A stretch of DNA of 56,941 nt from Mycobacterium sp. E2479. GTDB taxonomy: Bacteria > Actinomycetota > Actinomycetes > Mycobacteriales > Mycobacteriaceae. Both the position numbers and the translations under genes were made by a program. Position 1 is the stretch's first letter; every line of letters begins with the position of its first letter. The notes under the pieces were generated by a model, which was not told where the DNA came from, made no database searches, and saw nothing but the letters and a program-made list of their open reading frames with translations. The stretch lies in the NCBI RefSeq assembly GCF_001667925.1, contig NZ_LZJR01000049.1:1-56941 (forward strand), read 5' to 3'. This document shows positions 9,143 to 17,744 of this stretch, piece after piece.

Positions 9143-9187
9143 CATTGGCAGTGTGGGGGTCAGGGGTTCGAGTCCCATTAGCTCCAC
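9143..9187 (+). repeat. tRNA 3'-half fragment, probably tRNA-Ala(GGC)
   Basis: Begins with TTGGCAGTG, as in the anticodon arm of tRNA-Ala with GGC at the anticodon. It continues through a variable loop and T-arm (GGTTCGAGTCC) to the acceptor end TTAGCTCCAC. One base in the acceptor/T-stem differs from the other copies (CCCATTAG instead of CCCCTTAG). The 5' half is absent, so it cannot fold into a tRNA. It is a remnant of site-specific integration into a tRNA gene and marks an edge of the accessory segment. Confidence 0.65.
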
Positions 9188-9190
9188 GCT

Positions 9191-9430
9191 GTGATGAGTC
9201 GAGTCATGGGTTACACCTGAGTCGCGTCATCGGTTACAGATTGCCCCGGCCATCGGCCGGGGTGTTTTTGTTGGTTGCGCCAGTAGTTGCGGTCGGGGTC
9301 GACGGTGTGGCTGGCGATGAGTTGGCCGTTGGGTGTGGTTAGGACGCTGATGGTTGCTGTGGTGACGAGGATGAGGACTTGGTGCCGGCATGGGCGGTGC
9401 CGATGCCGAGGTGATGTGCAGCTGGCATAG
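9191..9430 (-). pseudogene. Insertion-sequence transposase C-terminal remnant with IS end
   Basis: The minus strand encodes HHLGIGTAHAGTK and, after a one-base frameshift, a segment with TPNGQLIASHTVDPDRNYW. These look like the beta-rich C-terminal domain of an IS481/IS21-type DDE transposase. Beyond it, 9197-9240 contains a 23-bp direct repeat (GAGTCGNGTCATNNGTTACA twice) typical of an IS end. The remaining transposase is absent. A second decayed copy with the same end lies at 11745-11852. Confidence 0.5.
9244..9270 (+). terminator. Terminator-like hairpin
   Basis: CCCCGGCC, three-base loop ATC, GGCCGGGG, followed by TGTTTTTG: a strong stem and T-run on the plus strand. It lies in the IS remnant, so it may be incidental to coding. 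Confidence 0.4.
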
Positions 9431-9443
9431 GTAGGGTTAATTC

Positions 9444-9782
9444 ATGGGTCGCGAGTTTGTCGAGATCCGAATAGACCCCCGGCAATTTATCCAGACGACG
9501 CCCGAAGCCGTCCGGCCGCGGCTGCTGGACTGGCAGGTTGACGCCAAGGGTAGGCACACCGCCTGGCGTTACCGCATAACGCCCTACGAGCAGGACGGCC
9601 AACCGAGGTGGTGGTTGGACGGGACCGGCCAGCACCCGTGGACCAGCGACGACGTCGAGTATCTCAAGGACGTGGCCGAGCACCACGCCGGTCGACTGTT
9701 GCGCAGACAGCGATGGCGGCCCAAAAGCATGTTCAACGGCCAGGAGCCGCCGTTGTGGATGGGTGGTCGAGGGTGGTCCTGA
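9444..9782 (+). CDS. Hypothetical protein, 112 residues
   Basis: A compact hydrophilic frame rich in Trp, Arg and Asp (PRLLDWQV, WRYRITPYEQDG, WTSDDVEYLKDVAEHHAGRLL). The composition looks like a real small cytosolic protein, and a helical C-terminal half is likely. I do not recognise a family. It sits between IS debris and a cyclase fragment, so it may be cargo of the mobile segment. Its expression is not supported by any visible promoter. Confidence 0.45.
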   Translation: MGREFVEIRIDPRQFIQTTPEAVRPRLLDWQVDAKGRHTAWRYRITPYEQDGQPRWWLDGTGQHPWTSDDVEYLKDVAEHHAGRLLRRQRWRPKSMFNGQEPPLWMGGRGWS

Positions 9783-9799
9783 TGAGAACTGGGAATTAT

Positions 9800-9928
9800 C
9801 GCCACCCCCATGCGCGTCGAAATTCCGCAGTGACGATGCTGTTCGCCGACCTGGTGGATTCGACGGCACCGTTTTCCAGCATCGCGCCGAAGATCTACTG
9901 CACTGTGGTCGGAAGGTACCCGGAATAG
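9800..9928 (+). pseudogene. Class III adenylate/guanylate cyclase fragment
   Basis: About 40 codons containing VTMLFADLVDSTAPF, which matches the first strand of class III nucleotide cyclase domains (usually VTVLFADLVGST), including the metal-binding Asp. The frame stops at 9928, and the rest of the 180-residue domain is missing. Confidence 0.4.
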
Positions 9929-10225
9929 GTGCGTCAGCCGAGCTCGCCTTTCATGGTCGAGAGGCAACGAGACTTAACGGCGACCATGAGCGGCTAACGA
10001 GCAGTGAAATCGGTTGATTGCCAAACAAATACGGGATATATCGGCAATCACCGCGTCCGAATCGATGGGCGAGCGCCCGATCGGGATATTCCGGACCGAT
10101 GCTGGGCCGTCGCGGTCCCCGGCTGCCTCGTCACAGACGCGCGTGGCTTTGTTTGTGCTGGACCGTTGTTGGCAGAATTGCGAACCCGCCGCGTTCAACC
10201 GTATTCGGTTGCGGCGGGTCGCGTT

Positions 10226-11476
10226 ATGAATAATGCTACCGCGGGTTACCGTGTTGCCGTGCCTGATTGGTGCGGGTGTTCAGCGTCACCCCATTTTTCG
10301 CGCCGCGATGTCCTCAAATACGTTGCGGCTGCACCAATTATGCTGGGTTTGGGCGCCGCCGCATCAGGTCAGGTCCAACCCCCGAGCGCGGGGGCCGATC
10401 CGGCGTTGGTCGCGGCGGTCGAAGCGCCCGGGCAGGCGGTCAATATCGTCAGCCGCGCCCAGTGGGGCGCCGACGAGTCGATTCGCAGCCGAGCACCGAT
10501 GTACGACAACGGAATCAAGGCAGGAGTCGTGCACCATACCGCTGGCGTAAATGATTACGCGCCGCAGGATTCGGCGGTAATTGTGCGGTCGATCTACGAT
10601 TACCACACCCGCAACCTGCGCTGGTCGGACATCGCCTACAACGCTCTGGTCGACAAGTACGGTCAAGTATTCGAGGGCCGATTCGGCGGGATGACGAGAG
10701 CGGTTCGGGGCACCCACACTGGCGGGTTCAACCGCAACACATGGGCGGTATGCATGATCGGGGAGTTCGGCGCGGTGGGCCCCACGCCGGTTCAGGTGCG
10801 CACCGTCGGGCGCCTACTCGGGTGGCGGCTGGCCATGGATGGCATCGACCCGCAGGGCAGCGTCGCGTTGACATCGGACGGGGGCCCCTACACCCGTTTC
10901 CCCCAAGGCGCCGCCTTGAGCCTGCCGTGCATTTTCGCCCACCGCGACGTCAGCGATACCGATTGCCCCGGGAACCTCGGATATGCCTTGATGAACCAGA
11001 TCCGCGACATTGCCGCGCGATTCAACAAACGCCCCAGCGCCCAGGATCTGGCGCAGTCGCTACAAGGTAGTGCGATCTATGACCGGTGGCAGGCGATGGG
11101 CGGCATAAACAGCGCACTGGGCGCACCGACGTCGCCGGAATCGCAAGGAGCGGGTGCCACACGATACGTCATCTTCGAGAAAGGAGCCATGTACTGGTCA
11201 CCGGCCAGCGGGGCCCAGCCCGTCACCGGCGCCATCTACGCCGCGTGGGGCACCCTAGGCTACGAACACAGCGCGCTGGGGCTGCCGACCAGCGCTGAAA
11301 TTCAGGAGCCCGAGTGGGCCGTCCAGAATTTTCAACACGGCACCCTGAACTTTGATCGTGGGAGTCGGGAAGTCATTAGCGTGATCGACGGTGTTGCCGG
11401 ACTGGTTCCGCCGCCGTCAGCAGGCGAGCCGCCCGTGCAGCTTGAACGGTTTTCGCCGGCGCGCAACCGAGTTTGA
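10226..11476 (+). CDS. Tat-exported N-acetylmuramoyl-L-alanine amidase/PGRP protein with LGFP-type repeats
   Basis: About 416 residues from the ATG at 10226; upstream in-frame codons lack a secretion signal. The N-terminus has a twin-arginine motif SRRDVLKYV and a hydrophobic stretch, so export by Tat is likely. Residues about 75-260 resemble the amidase_2/PGRP fold: SRAQWGADESIR, VVHHTAG (zinc His), HTGGFNRNTW and CIFAHRDVSDTDCPG (second His and Cys/Asp region). The C-terminus has two LGFP-like repeats (INSALGAPTSPE and HSALGLPTSAE) that bind the cell wall. It resembles the mycobacterial Rv3811 group. It probably trims or binds peptidoglycan. Confidence 0.85.
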   Translation: MNNATAGYRVAVPDWCGCSASPHFSRRDVLKYVAAAPIMLGLGAAASGQVQPPSAGADPALVAAVEAPGQAVNIVSRAQWGADESIRSRAPMYDNGIKAGVVHHTAGVNDYAPQDSAVIVRSIYDYHTRNLRWSDIAYNALVDKYGQVFEGRFGGMTRAVRGTHTGGFNRNTWAVCMIGEFGAVGPTPVQVRTVGRLLGWRLAMDGIDPQGSVALTSDGGPYTRFPQGAALSLPCIFAHRDVSDTDCPGNLGYALMNQIRDIAARFNKRPSAQDLAQSLQGSAIYDRWQAMGGINSALGAPTSPESQGAGATRYVIFEKGAMYWSPASGAQPVTGAIYAAWGTLGYEHSALGLPTSAEIQEPEWAVQNFQHGTLNFDRGSREVISVIDGVAGLVPPPSAGEPPVQLERFSPARNRV

Positions 11477-11714
11477 CCGTGGCGCCTGTTCCCCGACGCG
11501 GTAGTCATGTGTGGACTGAGATTTATTGACCCGATTGGCCTCCTGGGCGTGCATCGCGCGCTTGCGCTCGGTCCTATTGTGCGGCTGGATCCCCCGCAGG
11601 AGAGCGCTCTTGACGCCGTCAAGACCGAAAGCAAGCCGCAGGTATTGAACGGGATGAATTGCAACGAGATGTACCGAACCTGCAGTTAAAGCGGCGTTTT
11701 CGTGGTCAAGGCAG
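11477..11714. other. Intergenic, nothing recognised
   Basis: 238 bp between the amidase stop and the tRNA fragment. Short frames only, no family signal. Confidence 0.4.
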
Positions 11715-11740
11715 AGGTTCGAGTCCCCTTAGCTCCACCA
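11715..11740 (+). repeat. tRNA 3'-end fragment with CCA
   Basis: AGGTTCGAGTCCCCTTAGCT followed by CCACCA corresponds to the T-arm and acceptor end of the same tRNA as the 9143 fragment. It is immediately followed by the same IS-end repeat (GAGTCGAGTCATCGGTTACA). It lacks the rest of the tRNA, so it is read as a second integration junction. Confidence 0.6.
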
Positions 11741-11744
11741 TTGT

Positions 11745-11852
11745 CATGAGTCGAGTCATCGGTTACACGTGAGTCGCATGATCGGTGATAGATTGCCCCG
11801 GCCATCTTCCGGAGGCGATTTGTTGGTTGCGCAATAGTTGTAGTCGGGGTCC
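11745..11852 (-). pseudogene. Decayed copy of the IS end and transposase C-terminus
   Basis: This stretch matches 9193-9301 with many substitutions. The minus strand reads DPDYNYCATNKS where the other copy has DPDRNYWRNQQK. It includes the duplicated GAGTCG...GTTACA end. No open frame of useful length remains. Confidence 0.45.
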
Positions 11853-11981
11853 CAGGACACTCGAATGTCGGACTGGGAGGTGTGCCCCAGACGATATGCA
11901 GAGCGAATAGCCGCAATTGACAGGCGGCCTATTATTGGGTGGCATGCCCCAGTGTATGTATCGTGAACCCCAGGAGGCGAC

Positions 11982-12587
11982 ATGGTTGAGCATCGACACG
12001 TCGAATGGGACATTGAGACGCGATGCATCTCGACCGCCCGCCTGAACTTGCGCCCGTGGCAACTCGACGACGACCAGGCCGCCTATGAGATATACGGGGC
12101 GCCGGAAGTTTCCCGTTGGCTGTCGCCCGCGCTGCCGTTGATCACCGACCTCGAGCGCATGCGGCAAGTGTTGAAGGAATGGATCGCCGAAAGCGACGCG
12201 GCGGGCCTACCCCAGGGCCGATGGGCTATCACCGATAGAGACTCTGGCGAACTGTTCGGGGGAGTGGCACTGCTTCCACTTCCGCCGGGTCGCACCGATC
12301 TCGAGATCGGATGGCAGGTTGCACCCAAGCAGTGGGGTCACGGCTACGGCGCGGAAGCCGGTCATGCGGTGGCCCACCAGGCATTCACGAACGTTGGTGT
12401 CAGTGAGGTCTTCGCCGTCGTGCGGCCAGGCAATCATCGTGGGGTGGCTACCGCGCGGCGAGTGGGCATGGACTGGGTCGGTGAGACCGACAAGTATTAC
12501 AACCTGACGCTCGAGGTCTACCGGCTGAGCAAAGCGGATTTGGATCTGCCAGAGCCGGCCTGCGCACCACCACGGGATCGCAACTAG
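11982..12587 (+). CDS. GNAT-family N-acetyltransferase (RimJ/RimL type)
   Basis: 201 residues with ARLNLRPWQLDD at the N-terminus, the acetyl-CoA loop region QWGHGYGAEAGHAVAHQAF and VRPGNHRGVATARRVGMDWVG near the end, as in RimJ/RimL-like enzymes. AGGAGG precedes the ATG at a good distance. It would acetylate a protein N-terminus or small amine. It stands alone just beyond the last tRNA fragment, so it may be the first chromosomal-backbone gene. Confidence 0.85.
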   Translation: MVEHRHVEWDIETRCISTARLNLRPWQLDDDQAAYEIYGAPEVSRWLSPALPLITDLERMRQVLKEWIAESDAAGLPQGRWAITDRDSGELFGGVALLPLPPGRTDLEIGWQVAPKQWGHGYGAEAGHAVAHQAFTNVGVSEVFAVVRPGNHRGVATARRVGMDWVGETDKYYNLTLEVYRLSKADLDLPEPACAPPRDRN

Positions 12588-12683
12588 CCTTCAAACCCGT
12601 AGGCTCTTGGCTGAACGGACCTCCCTCAGACATCTAGTGGGGTATAAATCCCATACTGGCCGGCGGCGCGGTAATCTGACGGC

Positions 12684-13394
12684 ATGTCCGAAGAGGATGC
12701 CGACCAGATGCCAATGACAAGTCGTGGGCGAGCTACGCGCGACCGCATCATCAGCTGCGCCGCGGAGCTGCTTGTGACCGAAGGAGTTTCCGCGGTAACT
12801 CAGGATCGGGTACGGCAAGCCGCCTTGGTCAGTGGCTCACAGCTGGCGCATTACTTCGCCGACAAGGATGCGCTGATACGAGCCGTCATCGCTCGGCAAA
12901 CCGAGGTGCTGCTGGACTTTCATCGACAGCCGGCGCTGAACAATCTGGACACCTTCGAGGATTTCGAGAAGTGGGTTGAACTCACGTTGGTGTTGAGTCG
13001 GCGGCAACATCGCCATCCCGCGTTGCCGACGTATGGGATGCTGGCCGGCCAACTGGGCAAGCACAACGAGCAGACGCGCGAACTGCTCGCCGAGGGGTAC
13101 CGGCAGTGGACCGCGCTGTTGCGCCGTGGTCTGGCGCGCATGAAGAAAAGCGGGTTGCTTATCGAGTCCGCTGATCCCGCGGCTCTGGCCAACGTTCTGG
13201 TGACGGCGCATGAAGGCGGAGGCTTGATGGCCGGCGCGTACGGCAAGACCTGGCCGGATCGCGACGCGCTGACTTTCGCATTGAGTTACCTGCGCCAGTT
13301 CGCCGCTCGGCCGCGTCACCGGCGAGCAGCGACTCCGCGGGCGGCTGGGACCTCCACCCGTGCGGAGCGGCCGATGAAATCCCGCGCGTCATGA
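12684..13394 (+). CDS. TetR-family transcriptional regulator
   Basis: 236 residues. The helix-turn-helix region is ATRDRIISCAAELLVTEGVS with SGSQLAHYFADKDALI. The C-terminus ends in a basic Arg/Ala-rich tail (about residues 205-236) that may be disordered. It is a paralogue of the convergent regulator at 13498-14163, with the same SGSQ..HYF.DK motif. Target unknown; GTAT...ATAC at 12643-12657 in front of the start is a weak operator candidate. Confidence 0.85.
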   Translation: MSEEDADQMPMTSRGRATRDRIISCAAELLVTEGVSAVTQDRVRQAALVSGSQLAHYFADKDALIRAVIARQTEVLLDFHRQPALNNLDTFEDFEKWVELTLVLSRRQHRHPALPTYGMLAGQLGKHNEQTRELLAEGYRQWTALLRRGLARMKKSGLLIESADPAALANVLVTAHEGGGLMAGAYGKTWPDRDALTFALSYLRQFAARPRHRRAATPRAAGTSTRAERPMKSRAS

Positions 13395-13497
13395 CCTCAC
13401 GCACTCGAATCGATGAGCAGGGTAACGGGGCCTGATCGGCGGTGAACGGCGTTGTTGGACTTCAACATCGGTTGCCGAGTAAGGCGATGCGCGCCGG

Positions 13498-14163
13498 CTA
13501 GCGCCTGCGACTCGAGGCCGCCTTACGTTCAACAGCCGCATGCGGTTGGGTCGCAAACGAACGGACGTAATCGACGGCGGCATTCAGTGCTTCGCGCAAT
13601 GGTGCGATAGTGCGAGTCGTATGGGTGAGCAGCGACCCGCCCTGGTGGGCGGCGACGAGCACTCGAGCGAGATGCAACGGATCGGCATCGGCACGCAGGT
13701 CTCCGCGTTTACGCATCGAGCTCAATGCGCTGCGAAACAGCGCAATCCACTCCTCGTAGACCGCGCTGAGGTCATTTCGGACATCATCGTGCGGTGGGAC
13801 CAATTCACCGACTAACGAACCGAATGTGCAACCGCCCACACAGTTCATGTCGCTCTGCTTTTGTGTGTTGAGATCAGCCCACTTCTGCAGCGCCTCGAGA
13901 CTGTCCAGCCTGGACAGTTCACCCGAAGTGTGAAACGCGACCAATTCATCACGGCGCCAGCCGATGACGCCGCGCACCATGGCGGGCTTGTCATCGAAAT
14001 AGTGGGTCATCTGCGATCCACTCACCGAGGCCGCCTTGCGCACAGCGTTGGCCGTGGTGTTGTGCAGCCCATTCTTATGTACCAGGTCGGCGGCCGCGCC
14101 GACGATGCGTGCATAGGTCGCCCGACCCCGTGGGGTCAGGCCCGCAGCGGTGTCATCAATCAT
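13498..14163 (-). CDS. TetR-family transcriptional regulator
   Basis: 221 residues. The N-terminal helix-turn-helix includes TPRGRATYARIVGAAADLVH and SGSQMTHYFDDKPAMV. Its effector domain carries two cysteines in a CVGGCTF segment, which could be redox- or metal-responsive, although this is not shown. It is convergent with the paralogue at 12684 and divergent from the operon controlled by operator 1. Confidence 0.83.
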   Translation of the reverse strand: MIDDTAAGLTPRGRATYARIVGAAADLVHKNGLHNTTANAVRKAASVSGSQMTHYFDDKPAMVRGVIGWRRDELVAFHTSGELSRLDSLEALQKWADLNTQKQSDMNCVGGCTFGSLVGELVPPHDDVRNDLSAVYEEWIALFRSALSSMRKRGDLRADADPLHLARVLVAAHQGGSLLTHTTRTIAPLREALNAAVDYVRSFATQPHAAVERKAASSRRR

Positions 14164-14318
14164 GTCCGAGTTTCACAGAGGGTCCGAAGTGGTAGCTCAA
14201 CGACGTAATTGACAATCCTACCGGCACCCATGTCCAGCAGCGTCATAACGCTCCGCAGTTCCGACCCCCCGAGAACTGTACGGTTCGACAGGATCACGGC
14301 CGCCGGCATCAGTACTTT

Positions 14319-14376
14319 TCACCTGGGTGAGGTCGTGTGCTGGGCGATGGCCACTCACCCCGCCGCGATCGACACT
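14319..14376 (+). promoter_or_regulatory. Operator/promoter 1 of the GGGTGA regulon
   Basis: TCACCTGGGTGA (14319-14330), 11 nt, GGGCGA (14342-14347), 7 nt (TGGCCAC), TCACCC (14355-14360), 10 nt, GACACT (14371-14376) as -10. The predicted transcript start near 14383 is about 23 nt before the GTG at 14406, with GGAGG at 14396. Confidence 0.8.
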
Positions 14377-14405
14377 GACTAAGCACAGATTGAGCGGAGG
14401 TCAAG

Positions 14406-14651
14406 GTGAAGCCAACGGCGTATCAGATCTGCGTTCGCGGTCAGCTCAGCGAACGGTTTGGGTCGGCTCTCGAAGGCATGCGCCTGCAGACTGGTTCGGC
14501 AATGACGACATTCACCGGTGAGGTGCGCGACCAGTCGCAGCTCTACGGTCTTCTCAACCGGGTCAGCGATCTCGGCCTTGAGCTTGTGAGCGTGCAACCG
14601 TCTCTCGAGACTGATGGGATGGCCGTCGCATCGCGCGTACTCGGCATATGA
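14406..14651 (+). CDS. Small conserved protein, ACT-like, 81 residues
   Basis: Starts at a GTG five bases after GGAGG. The sequence has an ACT-domain-like rhythm: YQICVRGQLSERF, a central GSAMTTFTGEVRDQSQLYGLLNRV and LGLELVSVQPS. Similar short proteins occur in many actinobacteria without known function; that recollection is from family knowledge, not a search. It is the only gene directly behind operator 1 and so belongs to the stress regulon. A ligand-binding or regulatory role is a guess. Confidence 0.75.
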   Translation: MKPTAYQICVRGQLSERFGSALEGMRLQTGSAMTTFTGEVRDQSQLYGLLNRVSDLGLELVSVQPSLETDGMAVASRVLGI

Positions 14652-14814
14652 GCGATGGGGATTTTCGTCCACCGCCGAAACCGTCAAGCGGCCCGACCGG
14701 CCACATCAGCTTGTGCTTGGCTGGCTCGCGAACCATCTGCGCATGGCTCCGAATCCGCCGACACTGGTGACCCTCCGTTCGAGTCATCCAAACGTCCTGT
14801 CCAGGTCAGAGGGC

Positions 14815-15126
14815 TTAGCGACTCAACACCCTGTAGAAGGTGACCTGGGACTCGCCGCCTTCGGCGAACTGGGCCAGGGCTGCCACGCTGAGCGCGTAGT
14901 GATCGGTTTGGACGTGAAGGTCGACACTGTGCTGGTCGCGGAACCGTTGGTAAAGCGTGAAATGCCCAGGCAGAGAGCGGTCTTCGTGAAGCCGGAAAGT
15001 GCAGACACCTCCTTCGGCCAGCGACTGGGGGATTAACTCGACAAACGCGCGCCGCAGGTCATCGCCTCTACCTGGCAGAGCCGTGGCCTCGGTGATCAGC
15101 ACCACTTCTTCATCTGAGCCGTACAT
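14815..15126 (-). CDS. Antibiotic biosynthesis monooxygenase (ABM) domain protein
   Basis: 103 residues, a single ferredoxin-like ABM domain (VVLITEATALPGRGDDLRRAF, then GVCTFRLHEDRSLPGHFTLYQRFRDQHSVDLH). Such proteins form dimers and act as cofactor-free quinol monooxygenases or heme-degrading enzymes. GGAAGGAGC precedes the ATG. It is transcribed away from operator 2 and has no visible GGGTGA operator of its own. A quinol-handling role would fit the redox theme of the region. Confidence 0.82.
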   Translation of the reverse strand: MYGSDEEVVLITEATALPGRGDDLRRAFVELIPQSLAEGGVCTFRLHEDRSLPGHFTLYQRFRDQHSVDLHVQTDHYALSVAALAQFAEGGESQVTFYRVLSR

Positions 15127-15528
15127 TGTTGACGCTCCTTCCCCTCAAAGCTGTGTGCAGCCGCCGTACCGAGGAAGCGCCCTGCGGGCGTAGTAGTCAG
15201 TTCAGGTGGCTGATTGAGATGATGTGGCGCGCCTGTCGCTGTGCATAATGGCCGCTTAAAACAATTCGCAACCGATCTTCCCTATCGCGCTCTGGGTATT
15301 ATAACCCACTTTTGGCTAGAACACACGAGCAGTGACCTAACGGTCAGGTGTCATCGGAACCCGAAAGCGAATTCCACACTGCGAGTGCGCCATTCAGTGG
15401 GACACCGAGCTTCTATCTGCAGCGGCGCCCGAACCCGGTTTGATGTCACGAAGCCGCGCGCCGCATGACGACAACACACATCGACGGGGCTTCAGGTGTC
15501 ATAGTTGGCCCCGGCACTACGCCCGGAC
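15127..15528. other. Intergenic region before operator 2
   Basis: About 400 bp, AT-richer than its surroundings around 15250-15350. No frame with a family signature. Confidence 0.45.
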
Positions 15529-15585
15529 TCACCCGGGTGAAACAGCGTCTGGGTGATGACAGCTCACCCCGCCGGGCAGAAGACT
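15529..15585 (+). promoter_or_regulatory. Operator/promoter 2 of the GGGTGA regulon
   Basis: TCACCCGGGTGA (15529-15540), 10 nt (the only copy not 11), GGGTGA (15551-15556), 7-nt spacer TGACAGC containing a -35-like ATGACA, TCACCC (15564-15569), 10 nt, AAGACT (15580-15585). Drives the SDR-msrB-msrA-tal-ctaD group. Confidence 0.85.
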
Positions 15586-15705
15586 AAGGCCAGTTCAACG
15601 TCGGCATACATCACGCTCTGTGTCGTCGGCAGGGCTAACAACGTTTCTTGCTGGGCAACGGGCCCAGTAGGAGTCGCCGAGAATGATCAGCAGAAGGGTC
15701 TCACC

Positions 15706-16476
15706 ATGCACTTCGATTCCAAGAAGGTCATCGTCGTCGGAGGCAGCGCCGGCATGGGCCGGCAGGTCGCCGTTGATATCATGCGCCACGGTGGCAGCGC
15801 CGTGATCGTCGGCCGGTCAAAAGACCGGGTCGATGACACCGTGACCGAACTGACCGGCGCGGGTGGCCAAGCGTGGGGCATCACTGCCGAGCTGACGGAT
15901 CGCGAGGCCGTCGCCGACGTTCGGCGCGCGCTTTCCGAGCAGCACAGCGACGCGACGCTACTCGTCAACGCGGCCGGATACTTCATCCCCAAGCCATTTC
16001 TCGAGTACGACCAGCAGGTCTACGACTCATACATGGAGCTCAACTACGCCCTGTTCTTCCTGACCCAGACCGTCGTTAAGGGCATGATCGCCCGCGGGGA
16101 GGGCGGCTCCATCGTCAACATCGGCAGCATGTGGGCACACCAGGCCATCGGCGCGACCCCATCGTCGGTTTACTCGATGCAAAAGGCCGGTCTGCATGCG
16201 CTCACCCACAACCTGGCCATCGAGCTTGCCGAGCACAAGATTCGGGTCAACGCGGTTGCGCCGGCCGTCGTCAAGACCCCGCTGTACGAGAAGTTCATCC
16301 CCAAGGACGAGATCGACGCCACCTTGACCACTTTCGCGCCGCTTCATCCCTTGGGGCGGGTAGGTACCCCCGCTGACGTGGCCAACGCTGTGACATACCT
16401 GCTGTCCGAGGAGGCCAGTTGGGTCACCGGCGCGATCCTCAACGTCGACGGCGGCATCATGGCCGGCCGCAACTGA
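15706..16476 (+). CDS. Short-chain dehydrogenase/reductase
   Basis: 256 residues; the start at 15706 follows AGAAGGG. Motifs are GGSAGMG (cofactor), NAAGYF, the catalytic Ser in NIGSMW and YSMQK as the Tyr-Lys pair. An Arg in the second strand (IVGRSKDR) favours NADP(H). The ending [11 protein letters not shown] is typical for FabG-like SDRs. It is the first gene of the operon under operator 2, followed by msrB and msrA. It may detoxify a carbonyl produced by oxidative damage; the substrate is unknown. Confidence 0.88.
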   Translation: MHFDSKKVIVVGGSAGMGRQVAVDIMRHGGSAVIVGRSKDRVDDTVTELTGAGGQAWGITAELTDREAVADVRRALSEQHSDATLLVNAAGYFIPKPFLEYDQQVYDSYMELNYALFFLTQTVVKGMIARGEGGSIVNIGSMWAHQAIGATPSSVYSMQKAGLHALTHNLAIELAEHKIRVNAVAPAVVKTPLYEKFIPKDEIDATLTTFAPLHPLGRVGTPADVANAVTYLLSEEASWVTGAILNVDGGIMAGRN

Positions 16477-16548
16477 CCCGACAACGACGCGAATGCACCC
16501 TAATGCAAAGTGCGTCACCACAAAGCCTGTGCAAACGAAGGAGATTAG

Positions 16549-17034
16549 GTGTCACACCAATACAGCAAGGACCCTGCCGCGGTCGAGGCGTTAAGCCCTG
16601 AGCAGTACCACGTCACGCAGGAGAGCGGCACGGAGCCTCCGTTCACCGGCGAGTACTGCGATAACCATGAGCCCGGCATCTACGTTGACATCGTTTCTGG
16701 CGAACCGCTTTTCGCCTCGGTGAACAAATTCGACAGCGGCAGTGGCTGGCCCAGCTTCACCCAGCCCATCGATGCGGACAGCCTGGTGGAGAGGCGCGAT
16801 CGCAGCCACTTCATGGAGCGGGTCGAGGTGCGGTCAGCGCACGCCGATAGCCATCTGGGTCACGTGTTTCCAGACGGTCCCACGGAAGCCGGCGGGTTGC
16901 GCTACTGCATCAACTCGGCCTCGCTGCGATTCATACATCGCGATGACCTGGAAGCCCAAGGTTATGGGCAATATCTGCAGCTGTTCACGGACGATGTGTC
17001 GGTGCAACACCAAGGCACCGGCGAGGAGAAATGA
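16549..17034 (+). CDS. msrB: Peptide-methionine (R)-S-oxide reductase MsrB
   Basis: 161 residues from a GTG preceded by AGGAGA. It reduces the R epimer of methionine sulfoxide. The domain spans about residues 10-145, with [16 protein letters not shown] and the catalytic Cys in [11 protein letters not shown]. Both CxxC zinc pairs of E. coli-type MsrB are replaced ([13 protein letters not shown] in place of CxxC), so this is a zinc-free MsrB. The stop overlaps the msrA start (TGATG). Resolving Cys candidates include the one in EYCDNHEPG. Operon position behind operator 2 ties methionine repair to the shared regulon. Confidence 0.93.
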   Translation: MSHQYSKDPAAVEALSPEQYHVTQESGTEPPFTGEYCDNHEPGIYVDIVSGEPLFASVNKFDSGSGWPSFTQPIDADSLVERRDRSHFMERVEVRSAHADSHLGHVFPDGPTEAGGLRYCINSASLRFIHRDDLEAQGYGQYLQLFTDDVSVQHQGTGEEK

Positions 17035-17588
17035 TGACCAACCACAAGATCGCCATTCTCGCCGGCGGGTGCTTTTGGGGCATGGAGGACTTGTTCCGCG
17101 AGCAGCCCGGTGTGGTGTCCACCCGTGTCGGCTACACCGGCGGCAGCAACAGGAATCCCACCTACCGCAATCATCCCGGTCACGCCGAGGCACTCGAAAT
17201 CACCTACGACCCAGACGAGACCGACTACCGGGCACTATTGGAATTCTTCTTCCAGATACACGACCCGACCACGAAAAACCGTCAGGGCAACGACGTCGGA
17301 ACCAGCTACCGATCTGCAATCTTCTATCTGGACGACGAGCAGAAGCAGATCGCCTTGCGCACGATCGCCGACGTCGAGGATTCAGGCCGATGGCCCGGCG
17401 CAGTCGTCACCGAGGTCAACGCGTCCGACGAGTTTTGGGAAGCCGAACCCGAGCACCAGAACTACCTACAACGCTACCCATCCGGCTACACCTGCCACTA
17501 CATCCGCCCCGACTGGGCACTGCCCGACCGCGGTAACGGCACAGGTCCGGGGGCAGCGACGGCGGAACATGCCAAGCCCGCTCCATAA
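17034..17588 (+). CDS. msrA: Peptide-methionine (S)-S-oxide reductase MsrA
   Basis: 184 residues. It reduces the S epimer of methionine sulfoxide in free or protein-bound methionine. The active site GGCFWGMED is at the N-terminus. Other conserved parts are [36 protein letters not shown] and HQNYLQRYP. Only the catalytic Cys and one C-terminal-half Cys (YTCHY) are present. ATG 17034 is chosen over 17031 because of better spacing to GAGGAG. Translation is coupled to msrB. Confidence 0.93.
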   Translation: MTNHKIAILAGGCFWGMEDLFREQPGVVSTRVGYTGGSNRNPTYRNHPGHAEALEITYDPDETDYRALLEFFFQIHDPTTKNRQGNDVGTSYRSAIFYLDDEQKQIALRTIADVEDSGRWPGAVVTEVNASDEFWEAEPEHQNYLQRYPSGYTCHYIRPDWALPDRGNGTGPGAATAEHAKPAP

Positions 17589-17744
17589 GGGCATGTGCCC
17601 GGGGCCACGAGACAGGGACTCGACAACACCGCCTGATTGGCGCGTGCTGTTGAGCGCGTATGCGCCGCTTGTGCTCTGCGGCGCCGCGTGTGCCGCAGGA
17701 CGGGTTACACCGCGACCTCGCAACCGGCAAGTGGCGGTGACGGG

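Noticed and set aside
9143..9187. A complete tRNA gene
   Set aside because: Only the 3' half is present; no acceptor 5' strand or D-arm upstream and one stem base is changed.
12643..12657. TetR operator upstream of 12684
   Set aside because: Only GTAT...ATAC with 7-nt spacing; too short to support.
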